Origin: DTYU01 sp040757355
GTDB taxonomy: Bacteria > Bacillota > Desulfotomaculia > Desulfotomaculales > Ammonificaceae
Assembly: GCA_040757355.1 (NCBI GenBank)
Contig: JBFLWY010000082.1
Location: forward strand, 1-7,812
Direction of reading: 5' to 3'
DNA length: 7,812 nt
Numbering within the stretch: position 1 is the stretch's first letter; the number at the start of each line of letters is the position of its first letter. The notes beneath the pieces were generated by a model. That model searched no databases, was not told the origin of the DNA, and worked only from the letters and a program-made list of their open reading frames with translations. Of this stretch, positions 1-5,664 are shown piece by piece. The position numbers and the translations under genes were made by a program.

Positions 1-1095
1 CTGCTTAGCATGACCGCCGTCCTGGTTATCGCCTGTCCGTGCGCCTTGGGCCTGGCGACCCCGACCGCCGTCATGGTCGGTACGGGCCGGGGAGCAGAAA
101 ACGGGATCCTGATTAAAGGCGGGGAGCACTTGGAGAAGGCTCACAAGTTGAACACCATCGTTTTGGACAAAACCGGGACAATCACTAAGGGCGAACCGGT
201 AGTAACCGATGTTTATCCTCTGGGCGAATTAGATGACAGGACACTTCTCCAATGGGCAGCAGCCGCGGAGAAGCGTTCCGAACATCCTCTTGCGCAGGCA
301 GTCGTTAAAGCTGCTGAAGAGGAAAACCTGCCGATTCCCGATCCTCATGACTTCGAAGCTGTTCCGGGACATGGAGTGAAAAGTACCGTAGAAGGAAAGG
401 CTTTGCTTATCGGGAGCGCCAGGTTGATGCAGGAAAACGGCATCAGTCTGAGCGAGGTTGAGCGACAACTTGTGCAGTTTGAATCACGTGGGAAAACGGC
501 AGTGATTGTGGCGGAAGGAACTAAGGCAATAGGATTGCTGGCCATTGCGGACACCGTTAAAGAGCACTCAATGGAGGCTATCACCGACCTTCACAGAATG
601 GGAATAGAAGTGGTTATGATCACAGGTGATAACCGGCGTACGGCAGAGGCCGTTGCCAACGAGGTAGGCATTAACCGCGTTCTAGCCGAGGTTTTACCTG
701 AAGGTAAAGCACGAGAGGTCCAAAAGCTGAGAGATGAAGGAAAAGTGGTTGGCATGGTCGGAGACGGGATTAACGATGCCCCGGCGCTGGCCGCGGCGGA
801 CATCGGAATAGCAATCGGCACAGGGACCGATGTTGCTATGGAAACGGCGGACATCGTACTAATGCGGGGAGACCTGCGTGGTATCGTGGCGGCGATCAGG
901 CTGAGTCGCCAGACAATCCGCAAGATCAGGCAGAACCTTTTCTGGGCGTTGATTTACAATACCCTGGGCATCCCCCTGGCGGCCTTGGGACTGCTTAATC
1001 CGATTATTGCCGCCGGGGCGATGGCGCTCAGTTCGGTTTCGGTTGTCGGCAACTCGCTGCTCCTGAAGAGGTTCAATCCCTACCCGGCGGAATAA
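1..1095 (+). CDS. copA: Copper-translocating P1B-type ATPase, C-terminal part (5' end outside window)
   Basis: This is the C-terminal 364 residues of a heavy-metal P-type ATPase that exports metal, most likely Cu(I), across the cytoplasmic membrane using ATP. The frame is open from base 1, so the N-terminal metal-binding domain, first membrane helices and actuator domain lie outside. Visible parts in order: the CPC metal site in a membrane helix (residues 12-14 of the fragment), the phosphorylated Asp in DKTGT (56-60), the nucleotide-domain HP motif SEHPLA (93-98), TGDN (208-211), the hinge GDGINDAP (254-261), then two last membrane helices with YN (319-320) and MALSS (341-345). In this family CPC plus YN plus M-x-x-S-S marks the Cu(I) subgroup P1B-1, so copper is preferred over Zn/Cd. 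No frameshift is seen and the C-terminus is of normal type. No copZ or csoR is visible, but upstream sequence is missing. No clear terminator follows the stop. Confidence 0.95.
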   Translation: MLSMTAVLVIACPCALGLATPTAVMVGTGRGAENGILIKGGEHLEKAHKLNTIVLDKTGTITKGEPVVTDVYPLGELDDRTLLQWAAAAEKRSEHPLAQAVVKAAEEENLPIPDPHDFEAVPGHGVKSTVEGKALLIGSARLMQENGISLSEVERQLVQFESRGKTAVIVAEGTKAIGLLAIADTVKEHSMEAITDLHRMGIEVVMITGDNRRTAEAVANEVGINRVLAEVLPEGKAREVQKLRDEGKVVGMVGDGINDAPALAAADIGIAIGTGTDVAMETADIVLMRGDLRGIVAAIRLSRQTIRKIRQNLFWALIYNTLGIPLAALGLLNPIIAAGAMALSSVSVVGNSLLLKRFNPYPAE

Positions 1096-1177
1096 ATTAA
1101 GTTTAAGGTGTTCATCAAGGAGATTCCTTAATGCTAACCTGTCCAGTTCTTAAAAACCCTATGTAAAAGCCTGCATG

Positions 1178-1184
1178 CATACTA
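1178..1184 (+). promoter_or_regulatory. Possible sporulation sigma-G/F -10 element (CATACTA)
   Basis: CATACTA is identical to the consensus -10 box of forespore sigma factors and lies 64 bases before the TTG start of the DUF1657-like gene. DUF1657 genes of bacilli occur in sporulation (spoVA-type) operons, which makes a forespore promoter plausible. No convincing -35 box is seen at 16-18 bases upstream (the sequence there is A-rich then CCCT), so this is a tentative call. It overlaps an 8-base palindrome, TGCATGCA, at 1172-1179. Confidence 0.3.
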
Positions 1185-1248
1185 ATCGCTGGCATGTACA
1201 AGACTAATCAAAGATCGACCACAATAATAGTGCGAGGAGGAGATCCTT

Positions 1249-1515
1249 TTGACAGTAGGTTCGGACCTACACAAAACGCTGGGCATGTTGAAAACCTGCA
1301 GCGGCCAGTTTCAGACTTTTGCTATGGCCACACAGGATGCGATGGCAAAGGAGATGTACACCAACTTCTCCAAACAGCTTGACCAGATGGTGAAAGCCCT
1401 CTCAAACCGTACCAACTATGCGGAAGCGCAAGAACCCCAGTACAAGATGGAAAACATGGCCCATGAAGCTATGGCAAAAGAGCAAGCCGCACAGCATCAG
1501 ATGCGCAAACAGTAG
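1249..1515 (+). CDS. DUF1657-like small protein, methionine-rich
   Basis: This 88-residue soluble protein begins at TTG, chosen because a strong AGGAGG (1235-1240) lies 8 bases upstream. It has no signal peptide or membrane segment and is predicted to be mostly helical. The N-terminal two thirds (TVGSDLHKTLGMLK, TQDAMAKEMY, and EPQYK at residues 62-66) fit the DUF1657 pattern of small proteins found in spore-forming Firmicutes, often beside spoVA genes and DUF421 proteins; their biochemical role is unknown. The tail after EPQYK (67-88) is longer than I expect for the family and is rich in Met, Ala, Gln and His. Ten of 88 residues are Met. It follows copA in the same direction after 153 bases, with its own possible promoter, so it is probably a separate unit. 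No spoVA gene is visible. The family call comes from pattern recognition, not a search. Confidence 0.72.
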   Translation: MTVGSDLHKTLGMLKTCSGQFQTFAMATQDAMAKEMYTNFSKQLDQMVKALSNRTNYAEAQEPQYKMENMAHEAMAKEQAAQHQMRKQ

Positions 1516-1537
1516 ATGAAGCGTACAGCAGTTGTTT

Positions 1538-1565
1538 GAGAAGTGAGAAGTTGGAAGTGGGAATT
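1538..1565 (+). repeat. Degenerate heptanucleotide tandem repeat (4 units)
   Basis: Four 7-base units in tandem: GAGAAGT (1538-1544), GAGAAGT (1545-1551), TGGAAGT (1552-1558) and GGGAATT (1559-1565). It begins 23 bases after the DUF1657-like stop. An inverted copy of part of it, ACTTCTCAC at 1612-1620, pairs with GTGAGAAGT at 1543-1551, and minus-strand units GAGAAGT (1612-1618) and GGAGACT (1625-1631) continue the pattern. The 1516-1719 interval otherwise holds no supported gene. Confidence 0.6.
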
Positions 1566-1661
1566 CTTGAAGAAATTCGCTATGCAATTCCTACGAAAGA
1601 TCCTCACCGCTACTTCTCACCTCCAGTCTCCGATAAGCAAAGTGAATTTTTCAGAGTTTCC

Positions 1662-1693
1662 AAGCCCCTTCCTCTCAGTAAGGTTAGGGGCTT
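1662..1693. other. Stem-loop with 8-bp stem
   Basis: AAGCCCCT (1662-1669) is the exact reverse complement of AGGGGCTT (1686-1693), with a 16-base loop that can partly pair further. Neither side is followed by a run of T, so it is not a typical intrinsic terminator. It sits in the convergent spacer between the DUF1657-like gene and the minus-strand operon, where it could act as a 3' end structure. Confidence 0.35.
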
Positions 1694-1719
1694 AACCGCT
1701 TGCACATCAATTCTCTGCT

Positions 1720-1746
1720 AAAAAAGACGCCTTTGTAAAAAGGCGT
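1720..1746 (-). terminator. Intrinsic terminator of the NifX/MinD operon
   Basis: ACGCCTTT (1727-1734) and AAAGGCGT (1739-1746) form a perfect 8-bp stem with a 4-base loop. On the minus strand the stem is followed by C and then six T (1725-1720). It lies 31 bases past the stop of the last minus-strand gene, the expected place for the operon end. The plus strand has no T run after the stem, so it serves the minus strand. Confidence 0.85.
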
Positions 1747-1777
1747 ATATAGAGTGGTAGAGGAGGACTTCTTCCTT

Positions 1778-2632
1778 TTACAGGAGGGAGAGTGCCTGTT
1801 TCCAGACCTCCTGCATTGCGCGCGCCGCCGGGCCGGCAAAGCGATCACTCACCGGTGACCTTGCCACGGTTGCTTTGACCACCCCTTTAGCGAACGGTAT
1901 ACAGCCGAGAAACGCCACCCCTTTTTTCAAGCAATGGCTCTCTATCTCCTCAGCCATTTTTTCGTCGAGGTCCGCCTTGTTTATACATACCGCCGGCCGC
2001 ACGTTGAAATGTCGCGCCAGCCCAAGGATGCGGTTCAAGTCGTGCAGCCCCGCCGCAGTAGGTTCGGTCACCACTAGCACAAGGTCCGCACCCGAAACCG
2101 AAGCAATAACCGGGCACCCGATCCCCGGCGGGCCGTCAACCACAATATATGCTTTATTTTTTGTCTCCGCTATCTGACGCGCACGGCGCTTTACCCTGGA
2201 CACCAGCTTCCCGGAGTTCTCCCTTGCGATGCCGAGTTCCGCGTAGACAAATGGTCCGAAAACGGTATTTGTGACATACACGTGACCGCTCAATAGATCC
2301 TGTAGGGTTATCGCCCCCGCAGGACAGGCGTGGAAGCAGACCGCGCAACCCTCACAGGCGATCTCGTCCAGTTTCCCGTCTTTGATCGCCTCAAACCGGC
2401 AAAGCTTGCCGCACAAGCCGCAACGGGTGCACCGTTCTTCATCCACCACCGGTACGCGCGACCCGAAAAAGGGCTCTTTTTCTACGACCTCCGGGTTTAG
2501 AATCAAATGGAGGTTGGCCGCATCAACGTCCACGTCGGCAATTACGGCACTTTCACCTAAAGCGGCAAAGACGCCTGCCAGCGTAGTCTTGCCGGTACCG
2601 CCTTTGCCGCTAAGAACAACAACTTCGCGCAA
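1778..2632 (-). CDS. MinD-superfamily P-loop ATPase with inserted 2[4Fe-4S] ferredoxin domain (second copy)
   Basis: A 284-residue cytoplasmic ATPase of the COG1149 type (MinD/Mrp/NBP35-like). It has a deviant Walker A GKGGTGKTT at residues 9-17 with the signature lysine K10, a VVDGPPG Walker B region (164-170) and NKAD (218-221). Between the first strands is a ferredoxin insert with two CxxCxxCxxxC motifs: Cys 68, 71, 74, 78 and Cys 93, 96, 99, 103, each able to bind one [4Fe-4S] cluster. Relatives act in ATP-dependent handling of Fe-S or metal-sulfur cofactors. The start is TTG at 2632, 8 bases after GGAGG; an upstream in-frame ATG at 2722 would add 30 residues of unlike sequence before the Walker A strand and is rejected. 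It overlaps the preceding paralogue by 23 bp, so the two are translationally coupled. It is the last gene before the terminator. The exact client is unknown. Confidence 0.9.
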   Translation of the reverse strand: MREVVVLSGKGGTGKTTLAGVFAALGESAVIADVDVDAANLHLILNPEVVEKEPFFGSRVPVVDEERCTRCGLCGKLCRFEAIKDGKLDEIACEGCAVCFHACPAGAITLQDLLSGHVYVTNTVFGPFVYAELGIARENSGKLVSRVKRRARQIAETKNKAYIVVDGPPGIGCPVIASVSGADLVLVVTEPTAAGLHDLNRILGLARHFNVRPAVCINKADLDEKMAEEIESHCLKKGVAFLGCIPFAKGVVKATVARSPVSDRFAGPAARAMQEVWKQALSLL

Positions 2633-3467
2633 CCGGTACACCTCCCCGCACGAACGCCCAGACGGCTTGAAGTTTCTCTCGCCACGCGGGGAACACCTCG
2701 CTGAACGGAACCCCCGCCGCATAGCAGCGAGCTATCTCTTTTTTGAAGGGGACTTCCAACAAAACCGGAATGTCCCGTTCCTTACAGAAATTTTTAACCC
2801 CTTCGTCGCCCAAGTCCGCCCGGTTTATTATCACCCCGTACGGAATGCCGAGGACCCGCAACATTTCCGTCACCATCTCAAGGTCGTGCTGTCCGAAAGG
2901 CGTCGGTTCAGTTACCACCAGGCAGAAGTCTACACCTCGTACGGCTTGGACGACAGGACAGGAAGTGCCTGGCGGGCAGTCTTGAATTGTGTCCACCGAC
3001 GGGTCGGCACATCTTCTTAAAGCCTTAAGAACCGGCGGTACCAAGGCTTCGCCTACGTTCAATTTTCCGCGGGCAAAACCAATTTTCCCCGCCCGGCCCC
3101 GTTCGATAGTCCCGATAACCCTTCGGCCTTCCACCAACGCCTGTTCCAGGCAAAAATAAATGCAACCGCCGCAACCGTGGCACAACTCCTCGAAGACAAG
3201 GACCTCTCTCCCTATTACCGCAAGGGCGTTGTAAGCGCATACCTCAGCACACCGCCCGCAGCCTGTACATTTCTCGGCCTCGAACACCGGGACCGGCAGG
3301 TAAACCTGTTCGCTGGTGATAATCTCCGGGTTAAGCAGGAGATGCGCGTTCGGTTCTTCAGCGTCACAGTCGATAAACTGAACCTCAGCATCGAGGGAGA
3401 GTGCCAGGCTGGCGGCTATCGTTGTTTTACCGGTTCCTCCTTTACCGCTGACTACTGCCACGATCAC
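2610..3467 (-). CDS. MinD-superfamily P-loop ATPase with inserted 2[4Fe-4S] ferredoxin domain (first copy)
   Basis: A 285-residue paralogue of the following gene with the same layout: deviant Walker A GKGGTGKTT (8-16), ferredoxin insert with Cys 67, 70, 73, 77 and Cys 96, 99, 102, 106, Walker B-like IQDCPPG (161-167) followed by SCPV, and NRAD (215-218). Such proteins are predicted to dimerise and hydrolyse ATP while carrying two [4Fe-4S] clusters. The GTG start at 3467 shares the four bases GTGA with the stop of the upstream NifX-like gene, a classic coupling overlap. An in-frame ATG at 3530 would add 21 basic residues read inside the previous gene and is rejected. The protein ends with RSCCS; this Cys-Cys tail is encoded in the stretch that overlaps the next gene's ribosome site and start. 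The pairing of two such ATPases with PF02579 proteins resembles ORP-type clusters of sulfate reducers. Confidence 0.9.
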   Translation of the reverse strand: MIVAVVSGKGGTGKTTIAASLALSLDAEVQFIDCDAEEPNAHLLLNPEIITSEQVYLPVPVFEAEKCTGCGRCAEVCAYNALAVIGREVLVFEELCHGCGGCIYFCLEQALVEGRRVIGTIERGRAGKIGFARGKLNVGEALVPPVLKALRRCADPSVDTIQDCPPGTSCPVVQAVRGVDFCLVVTEPTPFGQHDLEMVTEMLRVLGIPYGVIINRADLGDEGVKNFCKERDIPVLLEVPFKKEIARCYAAGVPFSEVFPAWREKLQAVWAFVRGGVPVARSCCS

Positions 3468-3847
3468 CGGTGCCGGCCCCCGCAACCGCCGCTGCAACGG
3501 TGAATGTGCCCTTCTGTGCCATGAGTACATAGCGACGGTCCGGTAACCAGCTTCCCGGCAAGAAAAGCATCAAGCACTTTGTTCACCGGCCCCTGAGCAC
3601 CTACGATAGGCGAAATCCCGCGCGCAAGAAAAAGCTCCTGAGCACGTGTACCCATGCCGCCCGCAACAACGTGCGTAACCCCCATTTCACCAAGGTACTG
3701 GGGAAGAAAACCCGGCTGGTGCCCCGGGTTCGGCACAAACACCGTACCTTTGACCTCTCCGTCTTCAACATCAACCAGCAGGAATTCGGAACAGTGTCCG
3801 AAGTGACCCGCCACATGACCGCCTTCAGTAGCAACAGCGAGTTTCAA
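3464..3847 (-). CDS. Dinitrogenase iron-molybdenum cofactor domain protein (NifX/MTH1175/ORP-like) with Cys/His-rich tail
   Basis: A 127-residue small alpha/beta protein of the PF02579 family (COG1433). Family marks are the N-terminal strand KLAVATEGG, HFGHC (15-19) with conserved Cys19, PNPG (39-42), the GGMGTRAQELF segment (63-73) and AFLAGKL (94-100). Relatives bind metal-sulfur clusters: NifX/NifY/NafY carry FeMo-co intermediates, orange protein carries a Mo-Cu-S cluster, and IssA stores thioferrate. After residue 106 comes a tail with three Cys (107, 118, 122) and four His (109, 114, 116, 126), a likely extra metal site. The start is TTG at 3847, 8 bases after GGAGG; an in-frame GTG at 3856 lies on the ribosome site. 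Its stop overlaps the next gene by GTGA. No other nif gene is visible, so a nitrogenase role is not implied. The bound metal cannot be read from sequence. Confidence 0.9.
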   Translation of the reverse strand: MKLAVATEGGHVAGHFGHCSEFLLVDVEDGEVKGTVFVPNPGHQPGFLPQYLGEMGVTHVVAGGMGTRAQELFLARGISPIVGAQGPVNKVLDAFLAGKLVTGPSLCTHGTEGHIHRCSGGCGGRHR

Positions 3848-3913
3848 ACCGTTCACCTCCCGTTATTTACTTGATAGTTTCCAATTGCTTCTTAAGTGGC
3901 TCTTACGGATCAA

Positions 3914-4279
3914 CTACATCCGGTAACGCCATCCCGGCCCGCCTGACGGATTGAGCGGCTTTAAGGAACCTTCATTATACGCTGCTATGGAGTCCCGCAC
4001 CGATGCACCGGCGGCCCCGTAGCACTTTATTCCCGCCTTCTCCAGGACCTGATAGGCCTTCGGGCCGACGCTGCCGCTGATAACGATATCAACCTTGTGC
4101 TCGACGGCGGCCTGTGCCGCCTGGATCCCGGCACCACCGCCGGCTGTGCTGCCGGGATTGGGAACGCTGGTATAAGTTCCGGTATCGCTGTCGTAAATTA
4201 TAAAGTAAGCGCAACGACCGAAGTGCGGTTCGAACGCTGCATCAGGTCCCTTATCAGAAGCAGACACTGCGATCTTCAC
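3914..4279 (-). CDS. Dinitrogenase iron-molybdenum cofactor domain protein (NifX/MTH1175/ORP-like)
   Basis: A 121-residue PF02579-family protein and first gene of the operon. It begins KIAVSASDKG and has PHFGRC (18-23) with the conserved Cys23, PNPG (40-43), a Gly-rich turn, and VISGSVGPKAYQVL (66-79), then YNEGSLK. Length is normal for the family. Unlike its downstream paralogue it has no Cys/His tail and ends in an aromatic, basic WRYRM. The GTG start at 4279 was chosen because GGAGG (4287-4291) lies 7 bases upstream; an in-frame ATG at 4330 is rejected because it lies upstream of the predicted transcription start. A 66-base gap with no evident terminator separates it from the next gene. 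A strong promoter lies directly upstream. The two paralogues share only the core motifs, so they probably bind different partners or states of one cofactor. Confidence 0.88.
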   Translation of the reverse strand: MKIAVSASDKGPDAAFEPHFGRCAYFIIYDSDTGTYTSVPNPGSTAGGGAGIQAAQAAVEHKVDIVISGSVGPKAYQVLEKAGIKCYGAAGASVRDSIAAYNEGSLKPLNPSGGPGWRYRM

Positions 4280-4308
4280 TGGTTCTCCTCCTCGTTTCTT
4301 TAATTTCA

Positions 4309-4337
4309 ATTTTAAGATTATTATGGGCATATGTCAA
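4309..4337 (-). promoter_or_regulatory. Sigma-70/sigma-A type promoter of the NifX/MinD operon
   Basis: On the minus strand a perfect -35 TTGACA (4337-4332) is separated by exactly 17 bases from TAAAAT (4314-4309), five of six bases of the -10 consensus. Transcription would start near 4302, giving a leader of about 20 bases that holds the GGAGG site of the first gene. Confidence 0.8.
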
Positions 4338-4349
4338 TAACAAATGCCC
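4325..4349. promoter_or_regulatory. Inverted repeat overlapping the -35 box, candidate operator
   Basis: Half-sites GGGCATATG (4325-4333) and CAAATGCCC (4341-4349) are inverted repeats with one mismatch in nine, separated by seven bases. The -35 hexamer lies across the left half-site and the spacer. A dimeric repressor or activator bound here would control the NifX/MinD operon. On the plus strand a G and six T follow (4351-4357), so the same bases could fold as a terminator, but no plus-strand gene lies upstream to need one. Confidence 0.5.
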
Positions 4350-4519
4350 CGTTTTTTCGGAGCGAGGAGTTGTCAGGCTCTATTTTCCTTTAAAACACGA
4401 TTTAGAGGTTTTTACGGGCACTTTTCTGGGATAAAAGGAGGGAAGCCGACTTTCTTGACATAATCAAGCAGGCCTGGCTGTTATACGAAAACAACAGTTC
4501 GTTTAGGGGGAATCGCTCA

Positions 4520-4634
4520 CGACCCAGCACTCAACTCTGTGTGCCCGACACTCAACTTTGTGTGTAACATGTGCTCAAGCAAACGGTCATTAAAGTATCT
4601 CGTATTCTTTCACGTTGAGTTGAGTGCTGGGTCG
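4520..4634. repeat. Perfect 18-bp inverted repeat with internal direct repeats, possible insertion element remnant
   Basis: The arm at 4520-4537 (CGACCCAGCACTCAACTC) is the exact reverse complement of 4617-4634. Inside the left half the unit CACTCAACTYTGTGTG occurs twice (4528-4543 and 4549-4564). Further out, TCACGACCC (4517-4525) is repeated inverted at 4654-4662. Nested inverted repeats with repeated subterminal units recall the ends of insertion sequences, where several transposase sites lie near each tip. There is no room for a transposase, so this would be an internally deleted copy or a MITE-like element. The surrounding 4350-4671 stretch has no supported gene. Confidence 0.6.
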
Positions 4635-4671
4635 CCACCGGGAATGAAATATGGGGTCGTGACTTGTTTCG

Positions 4672-4719
4672 GAAAATAAAAAGGCGTTTCCGCCCGATTT
4701 TTAGGGTAGTGAACGCCTT
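4672..4719 (-). terminator. Intrinsic terminator of the his operon
   Basis: AAGGCGTT (4681-4688) and AACGCCTT (4712-4719) form an 8-bp stem; the long loop can pair further through CCC and GGG. On the minus strand the stem runs into a T-rich tract (TTTATTTT) at 4680-4673. It begins nine bases after the hisIE stop. Confidence 0.82.
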
Positions 4720-4727
4720 ACCGGCGC

Positions 4728-5453
4728 TTATTTCTTTCGGCTGGCAAGCTCACCGAAGACCTCCCGAACGTCAATCCCTTCGGCGGCGAGGAGAACCATT
4801 AGGTGGTACATGACGTCGGCCGACTCCTTGATCACTTCGTCTCGTTTCCGGTTCTTTGCCGCTATTAAGACCTCTGTTGACTCCTCGCCCAGCTTTTGTA
4901 GGATGGTGTCAAGTCCTTTGTCAAACAAGTAACTGGTATACGCCCCCGGAACCCGGTTGTGCTTCCGGTCAAGGATCACCTCGTAGACCTCTTCGAGGAT
5001 CGCACTCCCGCAGATGCACACCGGTTTGGGCTCCTTAGGCCGCGGGCGCGTTTCGGGCGGCGGCCCTCCGTCCCCGTAAACCTCTGCCGGGTTAAAGACC
5101 AGGTCACCGACCAGACCGACACGGCCGTCCGGCTCGATCCGGTAATGGAAGCAGCTTTTGTAACCCTGATGACAGGCCGCTCCGTGCTGTCGGACCTTGA
5201 CCAGGAGGGTGTCAGCGTCGCAATCAAAGTAGACCTCGTCAACCTCTTGGATGTTTCCGGAAGTTTCTCCTTTGTGCCAGAGTTCCTGCCTGCTGCGGCT
5301 GAAAAACCAGGTCTGCCCGCTGCTAAAGGTCTTCGTAAGCGCTTCACGGTTCATGTAAGCCATCATCAGGACCTCATTCGTCCGGTTATCCTGAATTATT
5401 ACCGGGATCAGCCCGGCATCGTTGAACTTAAAACGATCGAGGTTGAAGCGCAC
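4728..5453 (-). CDS. hisIE: Bifunctional phosphoribosyl-AMP cyclohydrolase / phosphoribosyl-ATP pyrophosphatase
   Basis: A 241-residue fusion that carries out steps 2 and 3 of histidine synthesis: the HisE part removes pyrophosphate from phosphoribosyl-ATP and the HisI part opens the ring of phosphoribosyl-AMP to give ProFAR. HisI (about 1-125) shows the metal motif DCDAD with Asp 77, 79, 81 and zinc ligands Cys 78, 94 and 101 (CHQGYKSC). A Pro-rich linker (130-145) with a CIC leads to HisE (about 150-241), a MazG-like all-alpha domain with GEESTE (189-194) and KESAD (209-213) acidic metal sites. Start is GTG at 5453, six bases after a G-rich site. It is the last gene of the his operon, 251 bases after hisF, an unusually wide gap for this run of overlapping genes. 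No missing catalytic residue is seen. Confidence 0.96.
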   Translation of the reverse strand: MRFNLDRFKFNDAGLIPVIIQDNRTNEVLMMAYMNREALTKTFSSGQTWFFSRSRQELWHKGETSGNIQEVDEVYFDCDADTLLVKVRQHGAACHQGYKSCFHYRIEPDGRVGLVGDLVFNPAEVYGDGGPPPETRPRPKEPKPVCICGSAILEEVYEVILDRKHNRVPGAYTSYLFDKGLDTILQKLGEESTEVLIAAKNRKRDEVIKESADVMYHLMVLLAAEGIDVREVFGELASRKK

Positions 5454-5502
5454 AAGCTTCCCCCCTTTTTGAAACTAAAAGATATTCACATAACAATGTT
5501 AC

Positions 5503-5589
5503 TCAGTGGGCAATCAGTTTGCCTCTAAACTGTATTTCGTCCGCCAAAGTCTTTTTCTTGAAAGACTTCATAACACCTGCGGCGACCAT
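5503..5589 (-). CDS. Possible 28-residue peptide between hisF and hisIE (uncertain)
   Basis: The 251-base gap between hisF and hisIE contains a minus-strand frame open from 5664 to 5503. Its first ATG is at 5589, eight bases after GGCAGG, giving a basic peptide that begins MVAAGVMKSF and ends FRGKLIAH. Upstream of the ATG the frame remains protein-like (IFIASGRRQARL) but has no usual start codon, so it may instead be the tail of a decayed gene or a structured RNA. An 8-bp stem, AAGTCTTT (5547-5554) with AAAGACTT (5561-5568), lies inside, and GGCAA/TTGCC (5509-5523) overlaps its end. I do not recognise a family. Confidence 0.22.
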   Translation of the reverse strand: MVAAGVMKSFKKKTLADEIQFRGKLIAH

Positions 5590-5664
5590 CAGCCGTGCCT
5601 GCCGACGGCCGGAGGCAATAAAAATGCCGTTGCCGCCGCTAACACCCCATCTCTGCCCCCTGCT

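Noticed and set aside
591..923. Minus-strand open frame opposite copA
   Set aside because: Low-complexity Ser/Thr/Ala/Pro translation antisense to conserved P-type ATPase motifs.
1131..1166. 11-codon plus-strand ORF after copA with AAGGAG upstream
   Set aside because: Too short to support as a gene; AAGG and CCTT around it can pair with each other, and nothing links it to attenuation of the next gene.
2633..2722. 30-residue N-terminal extension of the last MinD gene from the ATG at 2722
   Set aside because: It would overlap the upstream gene by 113 bp and put Arg-rich sequence before the Walker A strand; TTG at 2632 has a well spaced GGAGG.
2382..3020. Long plus-strand open frame (about 212 codons)
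   Set aside because: It lies antisense across the two MinD genes, whose Walker and ferredoxin motifs are clear. The plus-strand translation is Ser/Pro/Arg-rich with no recognisable domain and no good ribosome site.
1778..4279. Nitrogenase or FeMo-co biosynthesis locus
   Set aside because: PF02579 domains suggest NifX/NifB tails, but no nifH, nifD, nifK, nifE, nifN or radical-SAM nifB domain is present; the ORP/MTH1175-type reading fits better.
4325..4357. Plus-strand intrinsic terminator (stem plus six T)
   Set aside because: No plus-strand gene lies upstream within reach, and the stem overlaps the -35 box of the minus-strand operon, so an operator is the better reading.
4959..5528. Plus-strand open frame of about 189 codons
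   Set aside because: It is antisense to hisIE, which has all catalytic residues. The GC-rich coding strand explains the lack of stops opposite.
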